DNA of 37,226 nt from Chloroflexota bacterium (GCA_016234595.1 JACRBG010000011.1:1-37226), one strand, 5' to 3'. Positions 1 to 8,294 are shown, counted from the stretch's first letter. The notes: generated by a model from the sequence alone, not told the origin. A program made the numbers and translations.

Positions 1-59
1 GGATAAAAGCCTTGCATGAAATCATCGACACCACAGAATAGCTCGAGTAAACTCATCAT
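1..59 (-). CDS. Insertion-sequence transposase, N-terminal fragment (cut by window edge)
   Basis: The minus strand starts with ATG at 59 (a second ATG at 56) and reads MMSLLELFCGVDDFMQGFYP before leaving the window. A strong ribosome binding site, AAAGGAGG, lies at 74-67, seven bases upstream. The pattern L-x-x-L-F-C-x-V-D-D-F is how I recall DDE transposases of the IS982/IS4-like group beginning, so a transposase is the best reading. Only about 20 residues are visible, so family and intactness cannot be judged. The gene sits immediately downstream of the EVE-domain gene on the same strand, which suggests an IS inserted just after that gene's stop codon. Confidence 0.5.
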   Translation of the reverse strand, partial: MMSLLELFCGVDDFMQGFY

Positions 60-120
60 CGGGATACCTCCTTTAGCTTTCGTCAGCTAGAAAGCATACC
101 CTGCTTTCAAGGTATCCCGC
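60..120 (-). promoter_or_regulatory. Structured IS leader or terminal region with nested inverted repeats
   Basis: GGGATACC (61-68) is the reverse complement of GGTATCCC (111-118). Inside it, GCTTTC (76-81), GAAAGC (90-95) and GCTTTC (103-108) can pair in two mutually exclusive ways. In the minus-strand transcript one arm of the outer repeat overlaps the Shine-Dalgarno of the transposase, so folding could hide it. Some IS transposases (for example IS10 and IS50) are known to be protected from read-through transcription by such hairpins. The outer repeat could instead be part of the IS terminal sequence. The other IS end is outside the window. Confidence 0.45.
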
Positions 121-121
121 C

Positions 122-1156
122 TTATCCAAAACTCAGGTTATCATACGAAATATAGGTGCATAGGTCTGATAAAGCCCTACGTTCCAGTAGAGAAAAAACT
201 GGTCTTTTAATTTCCCGAAAGACTTTTTCCTTGCGAGACAAAGGGGCAACAATATGAAGTTTAATGTCCATATTTGGCTGGAGGGCCAATAAATCAGCCA
301 TTCGCAAGATTCCAGAATAGATGGATGTGGTATGTTCAACTTCAAAGGCTCTAATAATCGAACGCCCCCTTATCCACAAGACATCAATGTTTTCAATTGT
401 TTTAAGAGTAGTTTCGTCATAATTTAGTGGCAAAATATCGATTATAGGATGATTATCTGGCCTCCATTCGGCTAAAACCGCTTGTTTGTCATTTCGAGGA
501 ATCCATATTTTCATCCCCATTTTGGCACCGATTTGGGATAACAACGCTTGGATTTTGATGGATTCTCTAATCTCTTCTTTTGCTGCATAATGATTGTCAT
601 CAGTTGTGTCCTGCGGTATTGAAACAATCACAGTTTTGTCAGCTCTACGGACACGATGAGTAACCAGCTTTTCATAATCATCGATTGGAAAGGGATGACC
701 ATTATCTCCCTGAGAAAAAATTGCTTTTTCAAGTATTTTCGCATCTTTAGTATCTAGGAAATTTAGGCTGCTTCTCAATTTGCCTGTCCAATACGAAGAA
801 TTTTTGTCGTGGCCTTTTGTAAAAGATAGAGAATTCCATATATCATCGTTTCTAATTGGGATAGCATATTCTTTGTCAAGCCAAGCTAAGGGCTTAACCT
901 GAAAGCGAATAGTAAAAGGGTCATTATCGGTATAAAAAATAGGTATATCCTCCTCAAACCATTCGCTAGTTACCTCTAAAATACCTACCCATCTTGAAAG
1001 TTTTGTCATATAGCAAATTAGATGGTCGCCAATTTGAACTCTGCTGGCTAAGTTCTTTTGCCGCGCACGAAATCCAGATATATCTCGACTCGAATTTGAA
1101 AATGCTTCATATGTTTCTGGTGAGAAAAGATCTAGAAAATATTGCATAGTTACCAT
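122..1156 (-). CDS. EVE (PUA-like) domain fused to PD-(D/E)XK-like nuclease domain
   Basis: The 344-residue protein has two parts. Residues 4-135 match EVE-type PUA-like domains (Y-F-L-D-L-F-S-P-E-T near the start, then S-G-F-R-x-R, G-D-x-L-I-C-Y, R-W-V-G-x-L-E-V); this fold reads modified bases in DNA. Residues 195-340 look like a restriction-endonuclease fold: I-D-V-L-W with D258, then F-E272-V-E274 followed by H-T-T-S-I-Y-S-G-I-L-R-M-A-D-L. This is consistent with a D...ExE/ExK active site. A modification-dependent nuclease or defence role is inferred, not proven. The start at 1156 has a weak AAGAAG; ATG at 1147 is an alternative that fits the family N-terminus well. The gene is AT-rich (about 38% GC in one line counted) and abuts an IS end, both signs of transfer. 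Confidence 0.7.
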   Translation of the reverse strand: MVTMQYFLDLFSPETYEAFSNSSRDISGFRARQKNLASRVQIGDHLICYMTKLSRWVGILEVTSEWFEEDIPIFYTDNDPFTIRFQVKPLAWLDKEYAIPIRNDDIWNSLSFTKGHDKNSSYWTGKLRSSLNFLDTKDAKILEKAIFSQGDNGHPFPIDDYEKLVTHRVRRADKTVIVSIPQDTTDDNHYAAKEEIRESIKIQALLSQIGAKMGMKIWIPRNDKQAVLAEWRPDNHPIIDILPLNYDETTLKTIENIDVLWIRGRSIIRAFEVEHTTSIYSGILRMADLLALQPNMDIKLHIVAPLSRKEKVFREIKRPVFSLLERRALSDLCTYISYDNLSFG

Positions 1157-1209
1157 AGCTTCTTGAGTAAATTTAAACTCTTACGATTTTAACCTAGCAT
1201 CTTATAATC

Positions 1210-2958
1210 TCAAATTTCCGTTTCCACTGGAATGCCTTTATCCTGCATCGCGCTGACCAAACCCTGCCATTGATCTTCACGCACAGCGACGGCAAGAGGG
1301 CCTAGTTTGACGCCTAAGAAACGGCGGATTTCGGGGGTGTCCCAAATGACATCCATCAGGACTTCGGTATCCACGCGCAGCACCAACATTTTCTGGATGA
1401 CTGCCGATGCACCCTGGGCCTTGCGCCAATTTTCGATGAGGGCTTGGACATGGGGCGGGATGGTGTGGACAGTGCGCTGCAAAAAGGTCTCAACATTTTC
1501 TGGTTTGATGCCCTGCTGCTCGGCCCGTTTGAAGCCTTTGCTGTTGAGCAGATAGACATAGGGATCGGCGGGAGCGCCCCATTCGGTAAAACGGGCTAGT
1601 TGAAAACGATCAATGCGGCTGGCGGCGCGTGGCACTAACATTTTGCCGGAAGCGTCGAGGGTCAGTGGGGTTTCGGGGTCTTTGCGATTAGGCCAGTCGC
1701 CTTGCCCAACCCACGCCTTGCCAAACACATTGAGATGGCAAGCCAGTGGTGTCCCGTCGGGGGCATCCATCCCCAAATCCACTAGACCAAGCCAATGCAG
1801 TGGGCCAGCGATAATGAATTTTAATAGAGCGCCTTCGACCACTTCCCAACTTTCAAAGCCGCGCAAATATTCACCGGTGCGGCGTTCGCGGATATACCAA
1901 CTGGAATAATCCCCACCGGGGCGCTGGAAATCGGGCTCGACTGCTTTGATTTCATCTACCAGACCATCCAATGAAACCCAGCCTTCACCGGGGATGGCCT
2001 CAAATACGCCACGTAGGGTTTCACGCGGGAGGGTGGGGTCATTTTGCCAACCTGTCGCTTCGGGTTCGAGCGTGGGGACAAGCCATAATTCGTTATAACC
2101 GTCGCTGGTACGCCATGCCTCGACCAATGTTTTGACTTGGGCGGTGCGCGAACTTTCGAGCCATGTGCGGGCGGCTTGGCGGATAGGCTGAAAAGCACCA
2201 TTGACGACGGTCATCAGGCCCATTTGCCCCGCCAATTGAATCAGCAGGTCGAGACGGGGATATTCTTTTGGCCCGATGAACTGGGCGAGAAGATCATCTT
2301 GCACCTCATTGGCAAGATAGCCCTCTTCCAATTTAGCCTCATGTACCTGCAAATAGGCCAGCAGAGTTGTCATATCGTCTACCAACGTGGTATCGCCTTT
2401 TTGCTGATGGGGCGGCGCTTCGATTTCAAGTTCGGCCTCCTCCATCTCATCATCGCCTAGCTCCTCGTCTTCAATTTCGTCGGGGAGGTCATCGGGTTCG
2501 GCGCTGAGATCATAGCCTGTTTGATGGATAGGGAGGATAGCCGCTAGGTCGTCGGGCACATACACATAGGGTTGCAACCCCGTTTTGCTCTCATCAAAAC
2601 CCAACGCAACGAGGCCGCGATAAAACAGAATTTCGGCGATGCCTTTGGGTGATAGATGGGGTTTTTCACGTTCGCGTGCGCCCGCGCCAACTTGCCGAAT
2701 CTCACCATAGAGCCGCCCAAATTGTACGGCAGGCATTTTATGTTGACGGGAGGCCAGCAGCAATTGTAACGCCCCACGCTCGGCATCACTGAGACGACTC
2801 CATTCATGGGCGGCCTGCTCTGGAATGAGCATAGCTTCGGCCAGACGTGCGGCGGCGATTTTTTCATCGCGGGTGTCTAAATCTACATCCCAACGATTGG
2901 CGATAATTTGGAGCAGGTGCAAGTCATATTCAAAGAGGGTTGAGTTCAGATCAGCCAT
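1210..2958 (-). CDS. Helicase-associated (XPB/Ssl2 N-terminal-like) domain protein without helicase motor
   Basis: This 582-residue cytoplasmic protein opens with M-A-D-L-N-S-T-L-F-E-Y and shows alternating winged-helix-like segments. An acidic low-complexity stretch runs from about 150 to 185. The C-terminal part (V-L-R-V-D-T-E-V-L-M-D-V-I-W-D-T-P-E-I-R-R-F-L-G and onward) resembles the Helicase_C_3 / XPB-Ssl2 N-terminal family. There is no Walker A, DEAH or other helicase motif, so it is not a helicase by itself. Such free-standing proteins are familiar from Chloroflexota and Actinobacteria; their function is not established. ATG at 2958 follows the adenosyltransferase stop by three bases, with GGAAGG upstream, so the two genes are translated from one transcript. 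Confidence 0.65.
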   Translation of the reverse strand: MADLNSTLFEYDLHLLQIIANRWDVDLDTRDEKIAAARLAEAMLIPEQAAHEWSRLSDAERGALQLLLASRQHKMPAVQFGRLYGEIRQVGAGAREREKPHLSPKGIAEILFYRGLVALGFDESKTGLQPYVYVPDDLAAILPIHQTGYDLSAEPDDLPDEIEDEELGDDEMEEAELEIEAPPHQQKGDTTLVDDMTTLLAYLQVHEAKLEEGYLANEVQDDLLAQFIGPKEYPRLDLLIQLAGQMGLMTVVNGAFQPIRQAARTWLESSRTAQVKTLVEAWRTSDGYNELWLVPTLEPEATGWQNDPTLPRETLRGVFEAIPGEGWVSLDGLVDEIKAVEPDFQRPGGDYSSWYIRERRTGEYLRGFESWEVVEGALLKFIIAGPLHWLGLVDLGMDAPDGTPLACHLNVFGKAWVGQGDWPNRKDPETPLTLDASGKMLVPRAASRIDRFQLARFTEWGAPADPYVYLLNSKGFKRAEQQGIKPENVETFLQRTVHTIPPHVQALIENWRKAQGASAVIQKMLVLRVDTEVLMDVIWDTPEIRRFLGVKLGPLAVAVREDQWQGLVSAMQDKGIPVETEI

Positions 2959-2961
2959 GAG

Positions 2962-3519
2962 TTAACCTTCCTGTCGCGGCGAATGCCATGCAATATCACC
3001 GACACCCGCTTTGGCATTGGCGGCACGGGCGACGACAAATAACCAATCGGAGAGGCGATTGAGATAGCGCAATACAAAGGGGCCAATGGGTTCTTCTTTG
3101 TGGAGGGAGACGACCCAGCGCTCGGCCCGACGGCAGACGGTGCGGGCTTGATGGAGCGTAGCGGCTCCGGCAGTGCCACCGGGTACGATGAAGTTTTTAA
3201 GGGGTTCAAGGATTTCGTCGAGGCGATCCATCTCAGCTTCGAGGGCTGTTACCATAGATTCGTCCACCCGCACCAGCCATGTCGCTTGGGCATCCATCGG
3301 GGTGGCGAGATCGGCCCCAACGTGGAAGAGTTCCATTTGAATCCGCCCCACGAGGGTATCCAATTCCCTGTCTAGGCCAAGCGCCCGGGCCAGACCCAGA
3401 ACAGTGTTGAGCTCATCAACCGTACCATAGGCGTGCAGACGAAGATGGTCTTTGGAGACACGTCCGGCTGCAAATAGGCTGGTTTCACCACCGTCACCCG
3501 TTTTTGTGTATATTTTCAA
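2962..3519 (-). CDS. PduO-type cob(I)alamin adenosyltransferase
   Basis: This enzyme transfers the adenosyl group of ATP to cob(I)alamin, giving adenosylcobalamin. The family's ATP-binding start K-I-Y-T-K-T-G-D-G-G-E-T is present, followed by D-E-L-N, the F-I-V-P-G-G turn, R-x-x-x-R-R-A-E-R and Y-L-N-R-L-S-D-W-L-F. These are hallmark PduO/CobA2 trimer motifs. I place the start at TTG 3519, giving 185 residues, because family members begin at this K-I-Y-T-K-T-G-D and GGAG lies just upstream. An in-frame ATG at 3552 would add 11 non-conserved residues. The gene directly precedes the helicase-associated protein and diverges from the MFS gene. Confidence 0.9.
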   Translation of the reverse strand: MKIYTKTGDGGETSLFAAGRVSKDHLRLHAYGTVDELNTVLGLARALGLDRELDTLVGRIQMELFHVGADLATPMDAQATWLVRVDESMVTALEAEMDRLDEILEPLKNFIVPGGTAGAATLHQARTVCRRAERWVVSLHKEEPIGPFVLRYLNRLSDWLFVVARAANAKAGVGDIAWHSPRQEG

Positions 3520-3627
3520 GACCCCGCTCCATCTATGTTTATAACATTGCATACGACCAGAAATAGTGAAAACCTGTTCTATTGATAGCGCCTGCTCGAA
3601 TTTTTAGCAAGCATTACACCCCTTGTA

Positions 3628-3684
3628 TGCAAATTTGCAAAAATGTACAATATTGCATATTCGCTTAACCCGTACATTTTTGCA
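3628..3684. promoter_or_regulatory. Palindrome and 13-bp inverted repeat, candidate operator
   Basis: TGCAAATTTGCA at 3628-3639 is a perfect palindrome. Overlapping it, TGCAAAAATGTAC at 3636-3648 is perfectly repeated in inverted orientation at 3672-3684, with a 23-base spacer. The elements lie between the divergent adenosyltransferase and MFS genes, 45 bases before the proposed MFS start. This placement fits binding by a dimeric repressor. No regulator gene is adjacent, so the cognate protein is unknown. A stem-loop in the MFS leader is the alternative. Confidence 0.5.
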
Positions 3685-3729
3685 GGTTGCCAATTTATTT
3701 TTTCAACGACGGTACGGGTATATTCAACT

Positions 3730-4974
3730 ATGACAACACTTACCCAGATTCAAATGCCGCCGCAGGCTCGGACACTCGATGCACTGCGTTATGATAATTT
3801 CCGCAAATTTTTCATAGGGCAGCTCGTATCTGTTTCTGGTACGTGGACACAACGGGTAGCCCAAGGTTGGTTGGTTTTCCATCTGACTCAATCCGAATTA
3901 TGGCTGGGATTGGTGGCTTGTGCAGCAGGTATCCCCACGCTCTTTTTTGCCCCCTTTGCCGGGGTGTTGGTGGATCGGTATCCGCGTCGTCAGATTATGC
4001 TGGCGACCCAAATCGCCTTGTTGATTACGGCGTTTATTTTAGCGATATTGACCTTTACCCATACGGTACAAGTGTGGCATGTGATGGTGTTAGCCTCGAT
4101 TTCGGGCATCGCTGTATCTTTTGAAGCGCCCGCACGTCATACGCTGATTAGTGATATGGTCGGGCTAGAAAGTCTCAACAGTGGCATTGCGCTGAACTCG
4201 ATTATGATGAATGCGTCAGCCGTGATTGGCCCCATGTTGGCGGGTATTTTGCTGATTGAGGTGGGGCCGGCATGGTGTTTTATGCTAAACAGTGCCAGCT
4301 TCCTTGCCGTGATTATTTCGCTGGTGTTGATTAATATTCAAAATGTGACGCGACGCATTGGCGATTTGCACCCCCTACAACAATTGCGCGAAGGTTTATC
4401 CTTTTCACGCCATCACCCCACCATCCGGCCATTATTGATGCTGGCGGCGTTTAACAGCGTGTTGGGTCTGAATATGGTGAACACTTTATTGCCCGCCTTT
4501 TCAGCCGACGTTTTGGATGCACCTAAATCGGGCTTGGCAGCGATTGCAGCGGCCATGGGCATTGGGTCGGTGATTGGTGGGACGGTTAACGTAGCATTGG
4601 GGCGTTATTTGGGACGGGGACGATTTATGAGCGGGGCGACCTTTGTTGCACCCTTGCTGCTACTGGTTTTTTCCCGAATTGCCTATCTGCCCCTCAATCT
4701 GATCGTCATTGGCTGTGCCGGGTTTAGCTTTATGTCGTTTTATGTGACGACCAACACTCTCATTCAGAGTCAAGTGATGGATGAATATCGGGGGCGGGTT
4801 TTGAGTCTCTATACCCTGACGTTTTTGGGGTTAGCACCATTAGGGGCGTTGTTTATTGGATTGGCAGCACAGGCCATTGGTTCAGCGCATGTGATGACCA
4901 TATGTGCGATTGTGGACGGCATTGCCTGTATGTGGGTTGTGATGCATTCGCCGGATATGCGGGCGTTGGCATAA
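3730..4974 (+). CDS. Major facilitator superfamily exporter (DHA3/MFS_3-like)
   Basis: The protein is an inner-membrane transporter of about 414 residues with about twelve hydrophobic segments. The N-terminus (L-R-Y-D-N-F-R-K-F-F-I-G-Q-L-V-S-x-x-G-T-W-T-Q-R) and the motif-A loop G-V-L-V-D-R-Y-P-R-R-Q-I-M are typical of the DHA3/EntS-like branch, which exports small molecules such as siderophores or macrolides. The substrate cannot be told. I prefer ATG 3730 over the in-frame ATG at 3643, because the upstream stretch contains the inverted repeat and lacks MFS-like sequence. It is a single gene, converging on the cytochrome gene with only 46 bases between them. Confidence 0.85.
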   Translation: MTTLTQIQMPPQARTLDALRYDNFRKFFIGQLVSVSGTWTQRVAQGWLVFHLTQSELWLGLVACAAGIPTLFFAPFAGVLVDRYPRRQIMLATQIALLITAFILAILTFTHTVQVWHVMVLASISGIAVSFEAPARHTLISDMVGLESLNSGIALNSIMMNASAVIGPMLAGILLIEVGPAWCFMLNSASFLAVIISLVLINIQNVTRRIGDLHPLQQLREGLSFSRHHPTIRPLLMLAAFNSVLGLNMVNTLLPAFSADVLDAPKSGLAAIAAAMGIGSVIGGTVNVALGRYLGRGRFMSGATFVAPLLLLVFSRIAYLPLNLIVIGCAGFSFMSFYVTTNTLIQSQVMDEYRGRVLSLYTLTFLGLAPLGALFIGLAAQAIGSAHVMTICAIVDGIACMWVVMHSPDMRALA

Positions 4975-4978
4975 TTAT

Positions 4979-5002
4979 GGGAGCGACCTGTTAAGATCGC
5001 CC
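4979..5002. terminator. Possible bidirectional hairpin between convergent genes
   Basis: GGAGCGA and TCGCCCC can form a seven-pair stem with one mismatch around a ten-base loop, between the stops of the MFS and cytochrome genes. A short T-rich stretch follows about 20 bases later on the plus strand. The stem is imperfect and the U-tract is not adjacent, so this is a weak call. Confidence 0.3.
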
Positions 5003-5020
5003 CCTGTTAGATCGAAACTT

Positions 5021-6847
5021 TTATTTAAAATGGCGGCGCAAGGCTTCTTTTAGGGCTTGGCGTTGGGTTTCATATTCTTCCTCACCCAAGTTCCCTGCTT
5101 CATATTCTTCATCAAGGGCGGCGATTTGGGCGATTAATTCGTCGCGTGTGCCTTTGATATTTGGTTTCACTGCCATACCTGTGACCCGTTGGCTTGTTAA
5201 CAAACGAGTCTTTTGCAGGTCGTAGAGCATATACATGGCCCCGGCGATAACCAGCAGCACGCCAATCCCCAAAATAAAGGTTCGATTATCTTGGAGGAAT
5301 GAATCACCACTGTCTGAGGTGGACGAGGATGAGGTGGTTGAGGTCGAAGATGGGGTGTTCGGGCCATCTTTGACCAGATATTGAACGACGGTCCCTGCCG
5401 TGACTGGGGTTGGAACGGTATACCCCACGTAGGTTGTGCCGTCGTTGAGGGTACGCGGGTCGGTGGGTTGGAATAGATCGCCATCTAGTTCAAGGCCACG
5501 ATCTTCCGCGACAAAAACTGATAGGGCTTCAACCTCATAGGCAAAAGTTTGGACAACCGTCATGCTGCCGTTGTAGGCTTTGTTATAGGAGGCAAGGATG
5601 GCGTCATTGGTACCCGGATAGACCGGAGCGCTGTCGTAGAAAATAATGCGCGTGCCTTCAGTGGATTGTTCAAAGCGTTCTCCACTGCCCGAAAAATCTT
5701 GGACACTGGCATTGGCGATATCGTTGGGCAAGTTGATGGTTAAGGTTCGATTATCTTGGCCGACATATATACGATCGCTGTTGTTGACAAAAACAAAGGT
5801 TTGGTAGATCAGCGAAGCGCCCTCGGCTGTGACTGCATCAACATAGACATCACTGGTTGAAATCTTGATGTCTACAGAGTCGCTAGTGGTTTCATAGATG
5901 AGGAACGGCAGGTTATAGCTACCGTCCACGACATCAGAAACAATCAGGCTTTGTGAAAACTGAATGATGCCAGCATATTCGGCTTGGACGGAAGCAATAG
6001 CATTAGGATTGAGGGGCACATTTTCAAACGTATAGGTTCCATCGGCGGCCATTGCGGTCTCGGCGTTGAAAATTTCTTGAGGCTCGCCATTGTGGTCAAG
6101 AGCAGCGACTCGCAGTTTCAGTGTTAGGTTTGCCGGGATGGTTGCTCCCGCCGTGCCGTTGCTGACTGTCCCCGTTAAGATGAAAGTGTCAATTACAGAT
6201 TCTTCTGTGCCAGCAGGATTCGTGGTGACGGGTTCCTCGGTTGCTGCCGGGGTGGATTCTGTGCCGCTGGTCGAGGCTTCGGTTGTTGCTGACTGTGTGA
6301 CCTCGGCAGAAGGGACAGCAGTAGGCGCAGTGGTTGGCACAGGAGTGTTATCAGCAGGTTCTTCAGTAGTGTCGGGTAATGGTTGGGCAACCGCTTCGGT
6401 GGCGTTGGGGGCGGGCACATTGCCATCCCGCAAGGCAAAGGCATAAGCCGCTACATTCCACATTTGACTATCGGTGAGGCGGTTGCTCCATGGGGGCATA
6501 ATACATGTATCCTCACCCCGTTTACCATTGCGCACAATACCAAACCACAAGGCGACATCTACATCATCCCCCCGTTGGGCTAGGGCTGGGACAGGGCAGC
6601 TAATTTGGGCGGCGGTTGGGCCATCGCCTAAGCCCTGATCACCATGACAGGGTGCGCAATTGGGTACATAGAGGTTGGCCCCTTCTTGTAAATCAAATGA
6701 AGTTGGGACTTCAAAGGTTGGGGTAATTGTTGCAGCCCGATTCATGCGGGTAGCGACGATTTCAGGCTCGGACGAAGTTTTTAGACCACAGCCAACAAGA
6801 AGCAGGCCAAGCAAAAATAGACCAAGTATACGACGACGAAGCGGCAT
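5021..6847 (-). CDS. Lipoprotein c-type cytochrome with Ser/Thr linker, beta domains, TM helix and cytoplasmic tail
   Basis: This 608-residue protein starts with a lipoprotein signal (L-L-L-V-G-C20). A monohaem cytochrome c domain follows at about 50-145: C64-A-P-C-H68 binds haem and M117 in I-M-P-P-W is the likely distal ligand. A Thr/Pro/Glu-rich linker (about 150-215) leads to beta-sandwich-like segments (about 220-480). Next come a Ser-rich stretch, one transmembrane helix (T-F-I-L-G-I-G-V-L-L-V-I-A-G-A-M-Y-M-L-Y) and a charged C-terminal helix (D-E-E-Y-E-A-G-N-L-G-E-E-E-Y-E) like SHOCT/oligomerisation tails. It probably passes electrons outside the membrane and is tethered at both ends. 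No oxidase or bc1 gene adjoins it, so the partner is unknown. Confidence 0.8.
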   Translation of the reverse strand: MPLRRRILGLFLLGLLLVGCGLKTSSEPEIVATRMNRAATITPTFEVPTSFDLQEGANLYVPNCAPCHGDQGLGDGPTAAQISCPVPALAQRGDDVDVALWFGIVRNGKRGEDTCIMPPWSNRLTDSQMWNVAAYAFALRDGNVPAPNATEAVAQPLPDTTEEPADNTPVPTTAPTAVPSAEVTQSATTEASTSGTESTPAATEEPVTTNPAGTEESVIDTFILTGTVSNGTAGATIPANLTLKLRVAALDHNGEPQEIFNAETAMAADGTYTFENVPLNPNAIASVQAEYAGIIQFSQSLIVSDVVDGSYNLPFLIYETTSDSVDIKISTSDVYVDAVTAEGASLIYQTFVFVNNSDRIYVGQDNRTLTINLPNDIANASVQDFSGSGERFEQSTEGTRIIFYDSAPVYPGTNDAILASYNKAYNGSMTVVQTFAYEVEALSVFVAEDRGLELDGDLFQPTDPRTLNDGTTYVGYTVPTPVTAGTVVQYLVKDGPNTPSSTSTTSSSSTSDSGDSFLQDNRTFILGIGVLLVIAGAMYMLYDLQKTRLLTSQRVTGMAVKPNIKGTRDELIAQIAALDEEYEAGNLGEEEYETQRQALKEALRRHFK

Positions 6848-6986
6848 TCCCCTAAATCCTTCCTAGCAGTAAACCTATTGACGAAAAGAGCTTTTCAGGC
6901 AGGGGAATTTTACAGCACTGTGCGAAAAAAAGAATATGCCCGCTGCCATAAGCATTTTGGCATATTGTCACATAAATTGGGGGAAT

Positions 6987-7010
6987 GGGAGAGGTTGGGA
7001 TGCCCCTCCC
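6987..7010 (-). terminator. Weak hairpin downstream of the LysM gene
   Basis: GGGAGAGG and CCCCTCCC form an eight-pair stem with one mismatch and an eight-base loop, ten bases after the minus-strand stop at 7021. No clear U-tract follows, so it may be a weak or factor-assisted terminator. Confidence 0.3.
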
Positions 7011-7020
7011 TTGAGATTGG

Positions 7021-8178
7021 TTAGGCGGCTGGGATAATTAAGACCTGCCCAACGTAGATTTGGTTGTAGTTGTAGATGTTGTTGGCGGCGGCAATCGAGG
7101 CCATGCTGACGCCAAATTTCAAGGAAATGCGGTACAGATTATCACCGGGTTGTACTACATAGGTACGGGTGCTGGGAGGTGGAGTAGTGCTGCCACCACT
7201 GGTGATGGGCAGGTTATACAGATTGCCATTAGCGATGATGTATTTGGCATTGACCCAGCCTTGCAGCCCGTTACTCAACTGTACCTGTACCCAAGTGGTA
7301 TCGGCATTGCGCCCCGTCGCGTACATGCTGCCACCACGCGGCACTGAGGTCGCAATCGCAAAATAGGAGGCAGGGCCAGAGCGAATATTTAAAGCACCTG
7401 TGTTGACCGTCACCGTTAGGATACCGGGAGCAGGCGCGGGCGTGCTGTCGAGTACCGGCAAGCTACTAATGGCGACATTGGGTTGGACATAGTTGACATT
7501 GACCCAGCCCCCATTGAAGTTGTAGCCACTAATTGAGACCCATGTGCTGGCGTAGTTGCGACCGTTTAAGGTCACGTTCTGACCTTGATAGACTTTGGTA
7601 ACGACAGGGTAGGATGTGCCGGGGCCGCTGCGCACGTTGAGTTCGTTGGTCATGACGATGGCACTGGGCACGACGGGTTGACCGGGGTTGCCGGGATTAC
7701 CTGAAATCTGTGTCCAGCTTAGATAGACGTAGGCATCGCCACTGAATTCTTGATAGTCCAGTTGCAGGTGGTGAACGCCCTCGCTCATGACGTAATCCGC
7801 TGTCAGGGTTTGACCGGGGCGGGGGCTGGCGATGGTGTTAAAAACACTGTTTTGGAAGTCAATGGTCAGCCCAATTGCATCATCGGCTGTGGCTGTGAAA
7901 CGGTAGGTTCCAGCGGTGAAGTAGGGATTTGACCCCCAACGCGCTGAGAAATTATCGGATGGGATGCCTGCGGCTGGCGAGCCCGTACCCCAATTAAAGG
8001 CGATGGATTGATCTTGGCGGGAGACAATCGCCGCGCCCGATAGATAGGCATTGTTGAAATAGTCCCCTGTCCAGAAACTAGCTGCTTGGGCTGGACTGGC
8101 TGCCGCCGCAGGTTGGGCTACTAGGACAGACAAAGTGATAAACACGAGTGACATGGCGAGTGAGATTAGACGTTTCAT
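7021..8178 (-). CDS. Secreted PA14-like / double SH3b / LysM cell-wall protein
   Basis: The 385-residue protein has a signal peptide cut near A-A-A-A-S. Residues about 34-160 (F-W-T-G-D-Y-F-N-N-x-x-L-S-G, then T-A-D-D-A-I-G-L-T-I-D and H-x-L-Q-L-D-Y-Q-E-F-S-G-D-A) resemble a PA14 carbohydrate-binding domain. Two bacterial SH3 domains follow (L-N-V-R-S-G-P-G-T-S-Y-P-V and L-N-I-R-S-G-P-A-S-Y-F-A-I). The C-terminal LysM (Y-V-V-Q-P-G-D-N-L-Y-R-I-S to the end) binds glycan strands. No catalytic domain is visible, so an adhesive or wall-anchoring role is likely. AAGAGGAG precedes the ATG by about nine bases. Confidence 0.8.
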   Translation of the reverse strand: MKRLISLAMSLVFITLSVLVAQPAAAASPAQAASFWTGDYFNNAYLSGAAIVSRQDQSIAFNWGTGSPAAGIPSDNFSARWGSNPYFTAGTYRFTATADDAIGLTIDFQNSVFNTIASPRPGQTLTADYVMSEGVHHLQLDYQEFSGDAYVYLSWTQISGNPGNPGQPVVPSAIVMTNELNVRSGPGTSYPVVTKVYQGQNVTLNGRNYASTWVSISGYNFNGGWVNVNYVQPNVAISSLPVLDSTPAPAPGILTVTVNTGALNIRSGPASYFAIATSVPRGGSMYATGRNADTTWVQVQLSNGLQGWVNAKYIIANGNLYNLPITSGGSTTPPPSTRTYVVQPGDNLYRISLKFGVSMASIAAANNIYNYNQIYVGQVLIIPAA

Positions 8179-8237
8179 AATGGTGGTACTCCTCTTCGAT
8201 TTGCTTCCCTCGATACATTCTTAACTTAGCACCGCGC

Positions 8238-8287
8238 TGTTGCAGTCCTATGTTGCAGGTGTTACAGGTTTGACACAGCTTGTTGCA
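8238..8287. repeat. TGTTGCA heptamer cluster upstream of the LysM gene
   Basis: TGTTGCA occurs exactly at 8238, 8251 and 8281, and as TGTTACA at 8260, all in one orientation. The cluster lies 60-109 bases upstream of the LysM gene start at 8178. It could be a set of regulator-binding sites in the promoter region. Spacing (13, 9 and 21 bases) is irregular and no known site consensus was recognised. Confidence 0.35.
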
Positions 8288-8294
8288 TAGCGGG

